From: Pyxicephalus adspersus
Lineage: Eukaryota; Chordata; Amphibia; Anura; Pyxicephalidae
Reading direction: 5' to 3'
DNA length: 64,000 nucleotides
Assembly (NCBI RefSeq): GCF_032062135.1
Contig: NC_092860.1
Span: 156,617,972-156,681,971 of the forward strand
Shown: piece after piece, positions 23,470-35,700 of the stretch
How the letters are laid out: every line of letters begins with the position of its first letter
Position numbering within the stretch: the first letter of the stretch is position 1
Notes under the pieces: model-generated
The model's database searches: none
What the model was told of the DNA's origin: nothing
What the model saw: the letters and a program-made list of their open reading frames with translations, nothing else
Position numbers and translations under genes: made by a program

Positions 23470-23714
23470 ATGGACGGATTCCTGATCCTCATTCTGCTCT
23501 CTGGGTTTGTGTCTATCCTAAAGGGACAATTCTTCACTGTATCTATACAAACACATTTCTCAATGTGTCACCTCAGAACTTGGCAGCCAATGTTTGAGTA
23601 TGAGTATTACCAAGAAGGAGATGTGATTATTGGAGGGCTCTTTACTGTCCACAATTCCATCGAGAAGCTCATAATCAGAAACGGTGTGTTTGATCTAATT
23701 TATTTCTGTAGGAA
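23470..23714 (+). CDS. V2R-B exon 1
   Basis: The start is the ATG at 23470 (MDGFLILILLSGF), chosen because a hydrophobic signal peptide follows at once and G is at +4; a TTG 12 nt upstream is in frame but is not a plausible eukaryotic start. The exon includes YEYYQEGDVIIGGLFTVHN, the V2R block that opens the ligand-binding domain. The donor is AA|gtaagt at 23714, splitting a lysine codon completed by exon 2. Confidence 0.92.
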
Positions 23715-26700
23715 GTAAGTACATTTTTACCATTTTCTTATTAATTTTTAAATCCATCACAAAATCTCTCTGCTAATACCAGAAGCAGAATTATTGTGTC
23801 ACTGGAAATAATTTCTGTGATTTTACTTGTTTTACTGTCACATTATGGGAAAAACTGAAGATATATGGCCTGTGTGTAACTGGAAATGATTTCTGTCATT
23901 TTCTTTTATCTCTTCTTTTTAACCCCAATCTCTGTCTTTCTGTAGCAGTTGTACAAAACAGCAGCTTGGTAAGTCTGCTCATTTTCCTTTTTGTCACTCC
24001 TGGCTCTATTAGCTGCAAGCTCTGTACAGTCCCTGGCAGTAGCAGAGATTAGCAAGCAGTGACAGCCTTCAGGTATTCCAAAATCTGTCCCTATCTAACT
24101 GGCACTGCATCAAAAAATTCTTTAGAACCCTTGGCCCAGCATATCAGACAACATAAAGATATCAAGGCATAGAAATACTGGGAATGCAGCATAAACTATC
24201 AATTTGTGTATTACATTCTCCATCTTTCCTCTCCTCGCATCTCCCTTCCATCTTTACATTTAATTCAGCAAAAATTTTAACAATGATCAGGGCTAAAATA
24301 AAATCATTCCAAATCCCTAGCCATGAAAATAACCTTAAATCTCAATATTTGGACAATAAAAATGGACTCCTAAACTCCCATATCTAGATATTCTTCTAAA
24401 TCCTTTCTTCTCAGATACATACAAAGCTATTTACCCACCTCGCCTAAATCAAGCACAGTCATCTTTAGACAAATAGAAAAAGCTACCTAAATCTTGTATT
24501 GGACGCATAAATGCAAATAAAATGTCATATCTCCCACGTTTTATTATATTTTTTTAGAGTTCTCCCAATTAGAGTAAAACCTTATATACTTTGTTCATTG
24601 CAATCAAAAATTGAAAAATTTATAAGGGGCTCAACCCGCCCCCGCATAATCCGTAATACAGTATACAGAACCAAACTAAATGGAGGTCTAAATATCCTAA
24701 TTTTAGATAATTACTATAAGGCTGCTCATATTGCCTCCCTCATTCAAATTCAAAGCACTACAAATCCCCCATTATGGATACTTATAGATTTGATAAACTT
24801 TAATCCTATTACACGTAATTCCATAATGTGGAATCCTCCAGTATATCGCCCTAATTATCTTATTCCGCACCTACAACATCTACTAAAAATATGGGATAGT
24901 GGTAAATCCTCTGGCAACCTTATATGAACGCATTTACCATTATTACCTATAATAAAATGTCTCCTCTTCCCTCCAGGTTTAGAATCCCCTTCCAAATTTA
25001 AATGGTGGACAGATAAAGGATTTACTGACATATATTCCTTCTTAACTAATGAAGGAATAAAACCTTTTTTTATACTTTAAATTATCACATGAAATCCCAG
25101 AATCTGAAAATCAAAACTACTTACAAATACATCATTTCATTTCATCTCTTATAAGAAGTAAATCTTAAAACTTTTGAACGTAAATGCAGAGAAAATCCAC
25201 TTACTAACGGACTCATCACTTCACGGACTCATTGCGGACTCATCACGAACCTCACTACTATCTGCTAAATCACATAATAAAAACTCTATATATCTTTCTT
25301 ATAAGTTATCTTTATTACATTATATACATTTATTTTTCTTTTCGGTTATAACTTAAATTGTATCATTTCATGTTATTTATTTTTATTGTAACATTGTATA
25401 ATTTTATTGTTATACCATTATTGTATCAGAAAAAAAATTCTGAATTCTAAAGCTACGTACACACTTCCAATAATTATCGTTGGTAAACGAACGACGAACG
25501 ATCCTGCACGATATCTGCGAAGATCGTATAGCACCGATCCTGTACATGCAGATAACGACACGATTGTTCGCAGATATTGTACACACAATAAATGCGATCG
25601 TTTGAACGATACAGAAAGTGTCGTGCACCACAGGAAGTGAGCGAACGTTCGTTCATCACGCATGCTCAGACCATGAACGATCACTGAACGACCGTACACA
25701 CGATAGATGGTAAACGATCGTCGTCCAATCCGATCCGCCGGTCCGGTCGTTCATTTCCAGCGACTATTCTCGTTCGTTGGCGTCGTTGGTTACTTTTTTT
25801 ATGAACGATTTTTGACCAATCGATCGTTCGTCGTTCGTTTTGTCGTTCATTTCCAACGATAAAAATTGGAAGTGTGTACGCAGTTTAACCCAAATCTCTT
25901 CTTCACAGCCTGTTCACCAAGTTTAATACGGACGCCCCATATATCCACTTCCTTACCCAGTGGATTGTTTGCAGTAGTACATGCACAGGAGTAATACAAA
26001 TAACGACACCATAAAGAATCTTTTAGTAAAAAAACAACATATAATTGTTCACATCCACAACTGCAAATCCACTGTTACTCATAAAGAGCAATGGCCAGAA
26101 CCATTGTAAATCAATTGTTAATCATGATGAGCAATTGCCAGAACCCACCATTGTAAATCCATTGTTGATCATGATAAGCAATGGCCAGAATCCACCATTG
26201 TAAATCCATTGTTAATCATGACTGGCGATGACCAGAATTCACTATTGTAAATCCATTGTTGATCATGACGAGTGATCACCAGAATTCACCACTGTAATCT
26301 ATTGTTAACCACCTGAGCGTTACACTGAGGTCTAGATTTCTGTACCAAAAGTGATCCACTGTTTTTCATGAAATTTTTTTTTAAATTGTAGACCTGTAAC
26401 TTACAGAAATATGTCCGAACAGGGGTTCTAGTAGATATTATGAATATAAAAAATGTATTTACTTTTATTTTTTTTTTATTTTTTTGTATTGGATTGGATA
26501 CCGGAGTTTGTATTCAATCCAATACAAAATGAGCGTTTGAATTTACCAATTATGTACTTTGTATTAATTTTATATTATTTTGTATTGGATTGGATACGCA
26601 AGTTTGTATCCAATCAAATACAAAAGATAAATTTGAATTTCCAAGTTATTTACTTTTATTTTATTTTTTTTTTATTTTTTGTATTGGATTGGATACAGGA

Positions 26701-29700
26701 GTTTGTATTCAATCCAATACAAAATGACAGTTTGAATTTACCAATTACAAACTTTGTATTTATTTGAATTATTTTGTATTGGATTGAATACAGGAGTTTG
26801 TATTGAATCCAATACAAAATAAATGAATGAGTTTCAGTTTGAATTTCCCGCACACGCGCCGACGTCATCACGCACGCAGGGAGAAGCCTTCTGGTTTTTT
26901 TTTGTCCGCCGGACGGCTTCTCCCTGCAGAGATCATCCGGCGCTGGACGAAGACGGACGTGGACCATCAGCGGGACCAGGTAAGATGCCGGCCGGTATCT
27001 TGTGTTCGGCCGGCCGGGATCTTGTGTTCGGCCGGCCGGGCGGCGAAACGCAAGATGCCGGGCAGCGGAACACAAGATACCGGCCGGCATCTTACCGGTC
27101 CCGCTGGCACCCGACGCTGGAGATCGACGGACGACGATGGAGGGAGGACGACGCTGGAATGGGAAAACGATGCTGGAATCCTTACCTCCATCGTCCCGCT
27201 GGATGTGCACAGCGGGACCATGGAGGTAAGGATGTGACAAAATTACGGGGTTAACCATCCTAGCCATTTTTTTTTGCCCGTGCGAAGGTCGGGCATACCG
27301 GCTAGGTGGTTAATCATGATGAGCGATGGCCAGAACCCAATATTGTAAATCCATTGTTAATGGCCAGATGACTATTCACTGCAGGTAGCAAACAGACATT
27401 GGTAAGAAGCCTCAACAGATATCAAAGACTAGAAGAGGAAATCAGGAGCACGGCCACAGTAACAAGAGCAAAGGAACACAATATCCCGAAGAGATTTTTG
27501 CTCAGCCATCTTGCTGTAATTTTTCAATATAAAGCACTGACAGGAGATATTTTGCATTTTTTAATATAATCTCTGACAAATCTCAGAATAATAATTCCTA
27601 ATTTGTCTAAAGATATTAATTGTTATACATTCTACATTTTACAGACTGGACATAGCAGAATATGAGTACATGATGGCATTTTTCTTTGCAATTGATGAGA
27701 TTAACAAGGATACTGATCTGCTCCCTAACATTACTCTGGGCTATCATGTGTTTGACACGTGTGGGTTTACTATCAAATCAATGGATTCCACCCTAAAAAT
27801 ACTGTCCGGGTATAAGAAAAAAGCTCCAAATTACTCCTGTATGGAAAGCACTGAAGTCGTTGGATTTGTGGGTGATGCTACTTTTCCAACAACGCTGGCC
27901 ACAGCTGAACTCCTAAACATTTACTGGTACCCCCAGGTAGATGGACTCTGATATTGTCATGATTTATCTAGAAAACTATCGATATATGTATATATATAAA
28001 TATATGTAGAAGCCATAAGTTTATTATCAAAATTTCAGTGTTGGACCTTTTTTATTTAGAGACAAGACATCATAGAGGTAACCTAATCACTATGGGTATG
28101 ATTCATTAGAGCTCTCTAAAGCTGGGGAAGATAGATTATCATAGAAGAACTTAAGTGAACCAGCAAACTTGGAATCGATCTGCTCCAGGATTGAAAAGCT
28201 TTGCCAACTAATAGCAAATTCTTTTTAGGAAATCCATTCCATGTTTGCTGGTTCAAAAAGATTTCATAAATCTGACCCCATATATCAATATGCTAAAGTT
28301 ATATCAATTTAGTAATTGAGTTTGTAAGACTTTACATGAGCTGGGAGGAAATTTGAGCTTTAATAAAAAAAAAAAATTTTATTGCAAAAGTCAAAATCTA
28401 GGAAAAATTCCTTTTCTTTAATCTAAAGTCATACAAAAAAAGGAAAGTGTATATATGGACAAAGAATTCCGGGTGGGTTGAACTAGCTATTCATGTGATT
28501 CTGTATAGATATATACATATGCACTCGTATGGCTTAATGGGAAGGTGTAAGGGCTGCAATGACCACATAGGAACCTTGATTCCAAAGCAAAGAGCAGAGG
28601 AGGGAACCCAGCACTCAGCACAGGTTGTCCACTGCATGATCATGAAGGGATAATTCATCCAATACTTTCAGATATGATTGTAGGAGTTTTGGGTACCCTC
28701 ATGACAAAGGAAGGGCTAACATAAAGGGATTTCACATGAGTGATTTTTAATGAATGAAAATCTTTTTCACCAGTGTACAAAACGCTGAAAGCGGTAATCC
28801 CGAGTCACACTCGGGGTAGCTAAAACAGTAATAAGTAATAGTAAATTGAGCCTTACCTGATCTGTCAGCATCCTCCTTTGTCCTTCCCCCCTCCTCTCCG
28901 GTGTCTTCCGCATCTGATGAGTTACCGCGGAGTCCCCGATGATGTTGGTGCATGCGGACGTTCAGTTCGGGGCGCGGTGGGGATTTCAAATCTATTTGTA
29001 TTACATTCAATACAAATGAACTGTATTGAATGCAATACAGTGGATTTATATATCTAAAAGCAGTACATTGTCTTTCATAAAAATGTATTTTACAGTATAA
29101 TATATTAGTGTGAGTTTATTTTTTTTATTTTTTTTTTAAATTTATTTAATTTATTATTCTACATGATTTTGTGTTTCATGAAAAACAATGTACCGCTTTT
29201 AGACATAAAACCAGACACAAATGAACTGCCCGGGAGGTTAATGTTTACCGTTAGTACAACAATGCCATTGAAACAAAATTCCTTCAGTGTTTCATGGGCC
29301 AGGATGTAATGTTTGTATTTTGTATACTTGTATTATTAAACTTTTAATCATTGCTGTCTGGCAACTTACTTTGGTGCTTTCTTTCTTTTGTGGCTGGATA
29401 AAAAAAGGTGGTACAACTTTCTGCCATACCAGAGTGGGGTGATTAAAAATTAAGGCTTGCTGTTAGGAGATGCTTATGGGGCTGGCAAATCTCTACTGTG
29501 CACCACCGCAGTATCTCTTCCCATGTATTCTGTCCAGCAGCGTCACTTGCAGCAGCAAGGAAATAGCAGCATTGTCTGCTTCCCTTTAGCCGTGCAGCCT
29601 AAATGTACTTTCTCGGCATCCACAGCACACACTCTAAGGCTGTGCTCAGCTGAATGGGATTTTAAGAGCCAATTAGTGCTCCTGTGCTCCCACTGGCTGC

Positions 29701-32700
29701 TGAGGCTTTATAGCCTCTTTGCTCCCAGTGATCCATGCCTGTTGTAGCATTTAGCTGGGCTGATCTGTGCTGGTGTATGATTTGTGTTTTTACTTTTGCT
29801 GACCATTACCTGTTCCTGACCCATCGATTATACACAACTTGGACCAACCTCTGCCTTTGACCCCGACTCTGCTTGTGCCTACTCCCTCTGTACCTCGTTT
29901 GGTGGACTGATGGCCCGTCTATGACTGGCTTATACTCTGGATTAGTTATGTTTCTGTACTGCCTAATTTGTAGGCTCCTAGTCCGCTGCCAGCCCATCCC
30001 CAGACGCTATCCTTTGCACATTAAGTCCTTGTTGAAACTGTGTGATGGGAGACACAACCAGTCTTCCCAGGCTGAGCTAAAGGATAACAGTTCGGCATTA
30101 GATTGGGGAACTGGTGTCTGATAAGCACCAGGTCCTTACGCTTGCATTAGATATAGGTGTTAAAGAACAGTTTTACATAAGCAAGTATAGGCCCAAATGT
30201 AGAGACACAGATAGGGATGGCAAACCTTACAGGTGTGAAAACCAAAACCGAGGGTCCACAAAAACTAAATGTTACACTTCAATTACCCTAAACTTATGAA
30301 GGCCATCAAGGTAACTACGATAGTTTCACCAGTGTAGATGGAGGGATGAGAGACCCCTAAACTGGGGAGACACAGGGCACATTTTGCTGCTCCTGGGTAC
30401 ATAACAGCAGTTTTTTGTGTACCCTTGAGTTACTAACAACGTGGTTTTACTGTGAACATCTGTTTGTTAAACAAATTACTTATTTGGAGACAAAAAAAAA
30501 TGTACCAGATCCTTCTTTGGGCAGACAGTCTGAAGGGTCCAAAAAGAGGTTGAACAATTGTGCAGCACCCCCTTTTTGTCTCCATACCATGACACATGTA
30601 TTCTCACTTTACAAAGTCCATACTTATGCCACTAGCTGTCCCTCAAAGCGGCTCACAATCTAATATCTGTACCTATTCATATGTAACTTTCTTTATATAT
30701 GTTAATGTTTATGTATGTTATTCTTTCTTACAGTCTTAGGTCAATTTTGGGGGGGTTGACACCCTTTCTTCATGGTACGTCAGTTCATTGCCAGACCCAA
30801 AGTTATTGGAAACAATGGATATAAAGAATGAGGATACCTGGGGTTTTTCTTTCTGCTTTTGAGATTCACTTAGCTGCTTTTGTATAGTTGACAGACATCA
30901 TCTCCATGACAATTTTTATGGGGATGCTCCATTTGTTTGGAATATATTGGATTTATAACTTGAATATTGATTGTATATTTACCTGATGCTACAATAAAAT
31001 TGTATCTTCGCCTAAAAAAACCCCAGCTCTCCCGATTCTTTTTATTAATTGAATGAAAATATCATATCATTTATTTATAAATCCATTATAAAAGAATTTC
31101 CTAAGGGTTCTCTTTAGTGCTTTCCCATTCAAATGTCATTTATGATCTGTTAAATCTTATTGATAGATTTATTAATGCTTCATGTGCTAGGGTGGTCTAT
31201 ATCTAAATGCAGTCTTTCCAGGAAGTCTTTGTGCTACTACAGTGTGTGAGAGGAAGTGTTGTGAGCTGAGAATTCCTTTGCCCCTTCTGAAGTTTACTAT
31301 GTCACAGTGATTATTTCACCGGACGTCTGCTATATTTACACTGTGGTGAGTCACAAAGCAGTGAAGCTAGGCCTGGTATTACATTGCTGTACCTTTTATG
31401 CTAAACATGTGGCAGGGTTGTACCTCCTGTGCTAACCATGTGCCTGCACAAGCAAGACAAACAGACAAAATATAAAGGAGCTAAAGTATAAGGTTACTTT
31501 TAGGTTGCTGACTATAACATCGTTTTAGGAAGCTCTAAAGGCATTACCCTTCTCTTGAAAGACCTGACATAAAACTTCTCACACAATATTGACATAATTC
31601 TGGTATATTTTCTTTTTTTCTCCAGATCAGTCATCGAGTTATTGATCCTCTCCTTAGTGACAGACAAAAATTCCCAAACTTTTACCGCACTGTTCAGAGT
31701 AGTCAGCTTTGGTATAAGATGGTTGTTAAGTTCCTGAGAGTGTTTGGCTGGAATTGGGTTGGAATCATCACATCAAGTGATGGCAGTGGAGAAATGGAAC
31801 AACAGGAGCTGAGAAAAGAGATGACCAGATATGGGATCTGTATAGCATTTGTTATTTACCTGACCAATAATGTGGATATTAACAGACGGAGAATAAAGGT
31901 CATTGAAGATTCAAGCACCAATGTCATTATAGTATGCGGCCATTTTCTATTTGAATATACCTTCTTTTGTAAGGAATTTAAAGCTTTAAGAGAAAATATC
32001 ACATTAATCCTGAATGACTCATGGAATGTCATTCCATATTCGGATATTGAAGTAAGGGAAGCATGTAACTGTAGCATTGTGCCTGTCTATCCTTGTATCT
32101 ACATACCCGGTATAGATTTTTATTTAGATAAAGTACATCAATTCAAACACCCAAAGGACCCTCTGTTAGAAGACATTTCTCTCCTTAAGTTTCATTGTCT
32201 TTCTTCTAACCCAGTCAAAAATAAAATATTTGGTGTTCTTCCCAATTCTACCTGTATCAGGACAAAATCAATGGCACATCGCTTTACTAACAAGGACCAC
32301 CCAAAGTTCTATTTCATCTACACTGCAGTATATGCTCTGGCTCATGCGTTACACCATATGATAATGACTAGAAGGCAATCTGGAAATTATAGATTAAGGG
32401 AAAATGTAAGTTTATTTTTTATGTATTAATTTGTTACCCCCAAATGTTGCAATAATATTACATTCTATTGGTAGAGACTTCACACAATGGCAAATTCAGG
32501 GCAAAAGTCAACCACATGGCCACCTTTATATCTCTCCCCTCTTGAATATTAACAATAAATACTATCCTAAACCCAGGCTATAACCCTAAAACTAACCTAG
32601 AAATAAACAAAGACTTAAGATTGCCATGTGTACCAAGGACTGGGGTTAATACTAGCCTTAAGCTACGTACACACGTCAGATTTTTATCGCCCGATAATCG

Positions 32701-35700
32701 GCATCGGCCGATTATCGGGCGAAAATCTGCCGTGTGTACAGTCGGTGTCGTCCATCGTCCGGACGACCGACCTGCTGGATCCACGGACGATGGACGACGA
32801 CCGATCCTAATGAAAGGGAAGGGGGAGAGCGCGCAGCAGGGTGCCGCTCCGTCGCTCTCCCCCTCCCCTCTCCATAGAGCATGAACGGTGCTGTATGTAC
32901 AGCACCGTTCATGCATCGTGCACTCCCTTGTCGTTGGAAAGGATCGTGAAAGATCCTTTCCAACGACAAAAATTGCACGTGTGTACGCAGCTTTAGAGAT
33001 AAGGCTAGCCTTAAGTTTTAAGATAAGGTCACCAAAAAAATGGGTCTGACTTTGACAAAGTTGGAAAGTTACAGTAAAGGTGAAAGGAGTTTTTTCAGCA
33101 AAGTTTTTGCTAAAATTAGTTGTTTGTTGTGTAACCCCATCTTAGAATCCATTTGGAGACACAGGATATTTGTCTTGGTCTAAAGTTTTTGCCTGAACAG
33201 CAGGGTTCCTCTGGAAGAATAAACAGAATCACATCAGGGGAGCAGAGTTGACAGCTGATTGCTCTTGAATCCCTTTACTAGTTGTGTGTGTTCTTGGATA
33301 GAGTTTCTCTATCCAAGAACATAGTGTTAGTCTTATGGCTGGCTGCTCATGAATGAATGCAGTGTGGGAAAAATCCTCTGATTTATCCCATGGCCGCATT
33401 CATTCATAAATGCAAGCCACATGACATGAGGAGGAGTATCGAGGCTTCATTTATGAATGGAGCCGTGAGAATCCTTCTCCCAGTGAGAGATCCCCGGGCA
33501 CTTCAGGTCAGAATGAGGGCTGTAGTGCCCGGGGATCGCTTACTGACAAGAGGTTTCCCTCGGCTGTATTTATAAATGCAGCCACGATAATACTCCTATA
33601 GTGATTTCTGATGGTTTCGCGAAATTTCGACAAAATTTCGCGGACCCGTCAGGACTTTAAGGAAATTTTGGCGAGAATGCCAGAATGCCAGAGGCTCATC
33701 CCTATTGGTAATACGATATAGCTTGAATAGGATAGGGTGCTGGAATTTGGTAATCTGAACCACTGTGTCTGGTATGTATGAGACTGTAAATATAAAAAAT
33801 AACAATAAATCTGATTACCAGTAGTAATGAAGACATATTGATAGTCTAGTTATTTGTATTTGTTGAATTTGTCATAAAATGGCCTATTACATTTGGTGGT
33901 CTTCCCGTGCTATTTTGGAACATTTGCTGCTGTAGATTCTCTTCGGGTTCATGACTTCAGTATTCTTCACTGCCTTTAGGATCTACGGTTTGGTAACTTC
34001 CTTATCCCAGGTTATGACTGAATAAATAAAATAGAAGGAGGATGCTGGTGAGATCATCATTCTGTCTTCTAATACTGCCCTGATTGTTAAGGCCTAATTA
34101 TCAGGACAGTTAGTTAGTTAGAGTTAGGTTTCAATGTCAGGTCTAAGTAAAAATATATTTACATTTTCAGCTAAGTTCAGCTTAAGCCTCAGGTTAAGGA
34201 GCTCTACCTTGGCTAGTTGACATGGTACACAAGTATAGTAATGAAAAATCACTCAAACCCTGGGTCAGGGATCTCAATAAAGAAGCCCAGGTCCATGTGT
34301 CACTCTATAAACCTTAGTGAGCCGGTGAATTTGTAGCAATGATTCTATAATAAATGCATTTTTCCTTTGTAAGCTGCACAGATACATCCGGACAGTTCAG
34401 TACACCCTGCCCAATGCGCAAGATATCTTTTTTAATGAGAGAGGAGAACTCCCCACTGAAATAATGATAGCAAACATGGTCTATGATGATCTTTCACCGG
34501 AAGAATTTAAAGTCAGAATAACAACTCTAGTCACTAGTCACAGTCTGAAAGATATAGATAAGCCAGATATTTTCCTGAATGAACTCAAATGGAAACAAGA
34601 CAAAGTAAGTGTTTTCCAATGGTTTTCGTACAAGATAAGACATTTTAAATTAAAGCAGGGCATAAAGTAAAATTATTATATACTACCAATGTAAGAGGGC
34701 ACTTCACTAACCAATAATGTAAGAGGGCATTTCACTAAGCAATAATGTAAGGGGGGCACTTCACTCACCACTATTGTTAGAAAGTATGTCTAATGATGTT
34801 AGGAGGAGGGTTAATGTTGGTGAGAGGGTAGGGAAGAGAGAAGCTGTGGGGGGACCTGGGTTGGGTGAGATGTCACCACCAAGTAGTAAGAGAGAGAAAA
34901 GGTGCAGAAGTACAGAGAAAGCAGGAGAGTGAAGGAGCAAACAGCAAAGGAGTTAACAGACTGGGGGGGAGGGGAGGGAATAGAGCAAGCAAAGAGAGTG
35001 CAGGGTGAGGAGGTTGATGTCCATGTGAGCACCTCCTGTAATATGGGTTGTAGTGAAGCTTTCCAACTTGTTAAGCTCCAAGAGTGGGATAGCAATCAGT
35101 CAGGAAGAAGCTTGGTGAAAAAACAGTTCAAGATGGCAGCAGCAGAGGTAGTGTAGGCATTCAGGTGGTTCAATGATGGTTCAGTCCAGAGGCATGAGGT
35201 GGGAGTAGCAAAGTGTAAATGTATGTCCAATCCAGTTCCAATTCCTGGTTCCATTCCCTGGATTCATTCTCAAAGCACTTATAATTTTGGCACTTAGGAT
35301 TTGGGAACTTGACCATGGTCCCATGTAAGCTAGCCTGATGTTTAAATAGAAGTGCTTTGTGCTCTCAATATGGATGGACTGATGGGAGTAACAAGGAATT
35401 TTGGATATCAGTTGAACCTGGGTAGGGGGGAGGATTGGCTGGGCGATAAAATCAATCAACACTTAACTGGGACAAATTGATAGGGAATAGATAGTGCTAT
35501 GGCCAGAGTCAAATTTGGGCAATAGGTTCATCAAAATGCACAGCATACCGTAGATATTCAGTTGGGAATTGCACACAGAATGGGAATGGCAGTCAGATTG
35601 CACAGCATACCTGTAGATGGAGAGATACATTTAGATTAGGTGCAGGCAGATGAAGGAGTGATGTTAGTTGCTATGAAAAGTGCTGCAAGTAGAGGGTGAA

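Larger units (their letters stand above)
26309..27309. mobile_element. TTAA-flanked non-autonomous DNA element (1001 bp)
   Basis: The ends CCACCTGAGCG and, in reverse complement, CCACCTAGCCG are flanked by TTAA on each side (26305-26308 and 27310-27313). TTAA targets are typical of piggyBac and Kolobok transposons. No transposase is encoded. The interior has a hairpin-bearing tandem repeat (26453-26830) and a GC-rich palindromic block. Related TTAA-ending pieces are at 28740-29241 and 50930-50988. Confidence 0.85.

Noticed and set aside
26060..26308. CRISPR-like spaced repeats
   Set aside because: The 47-bp units are contiguous tandem repeats without unique spacers, in a vertebrate genome.
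26823..27267. Overlapping open frames of 130-200 codons on both strands
   Set aside because: They arise from CpG-rich palindromic repeat sequence in a non-autonomous element; no start context, domain or splice signal supports them.
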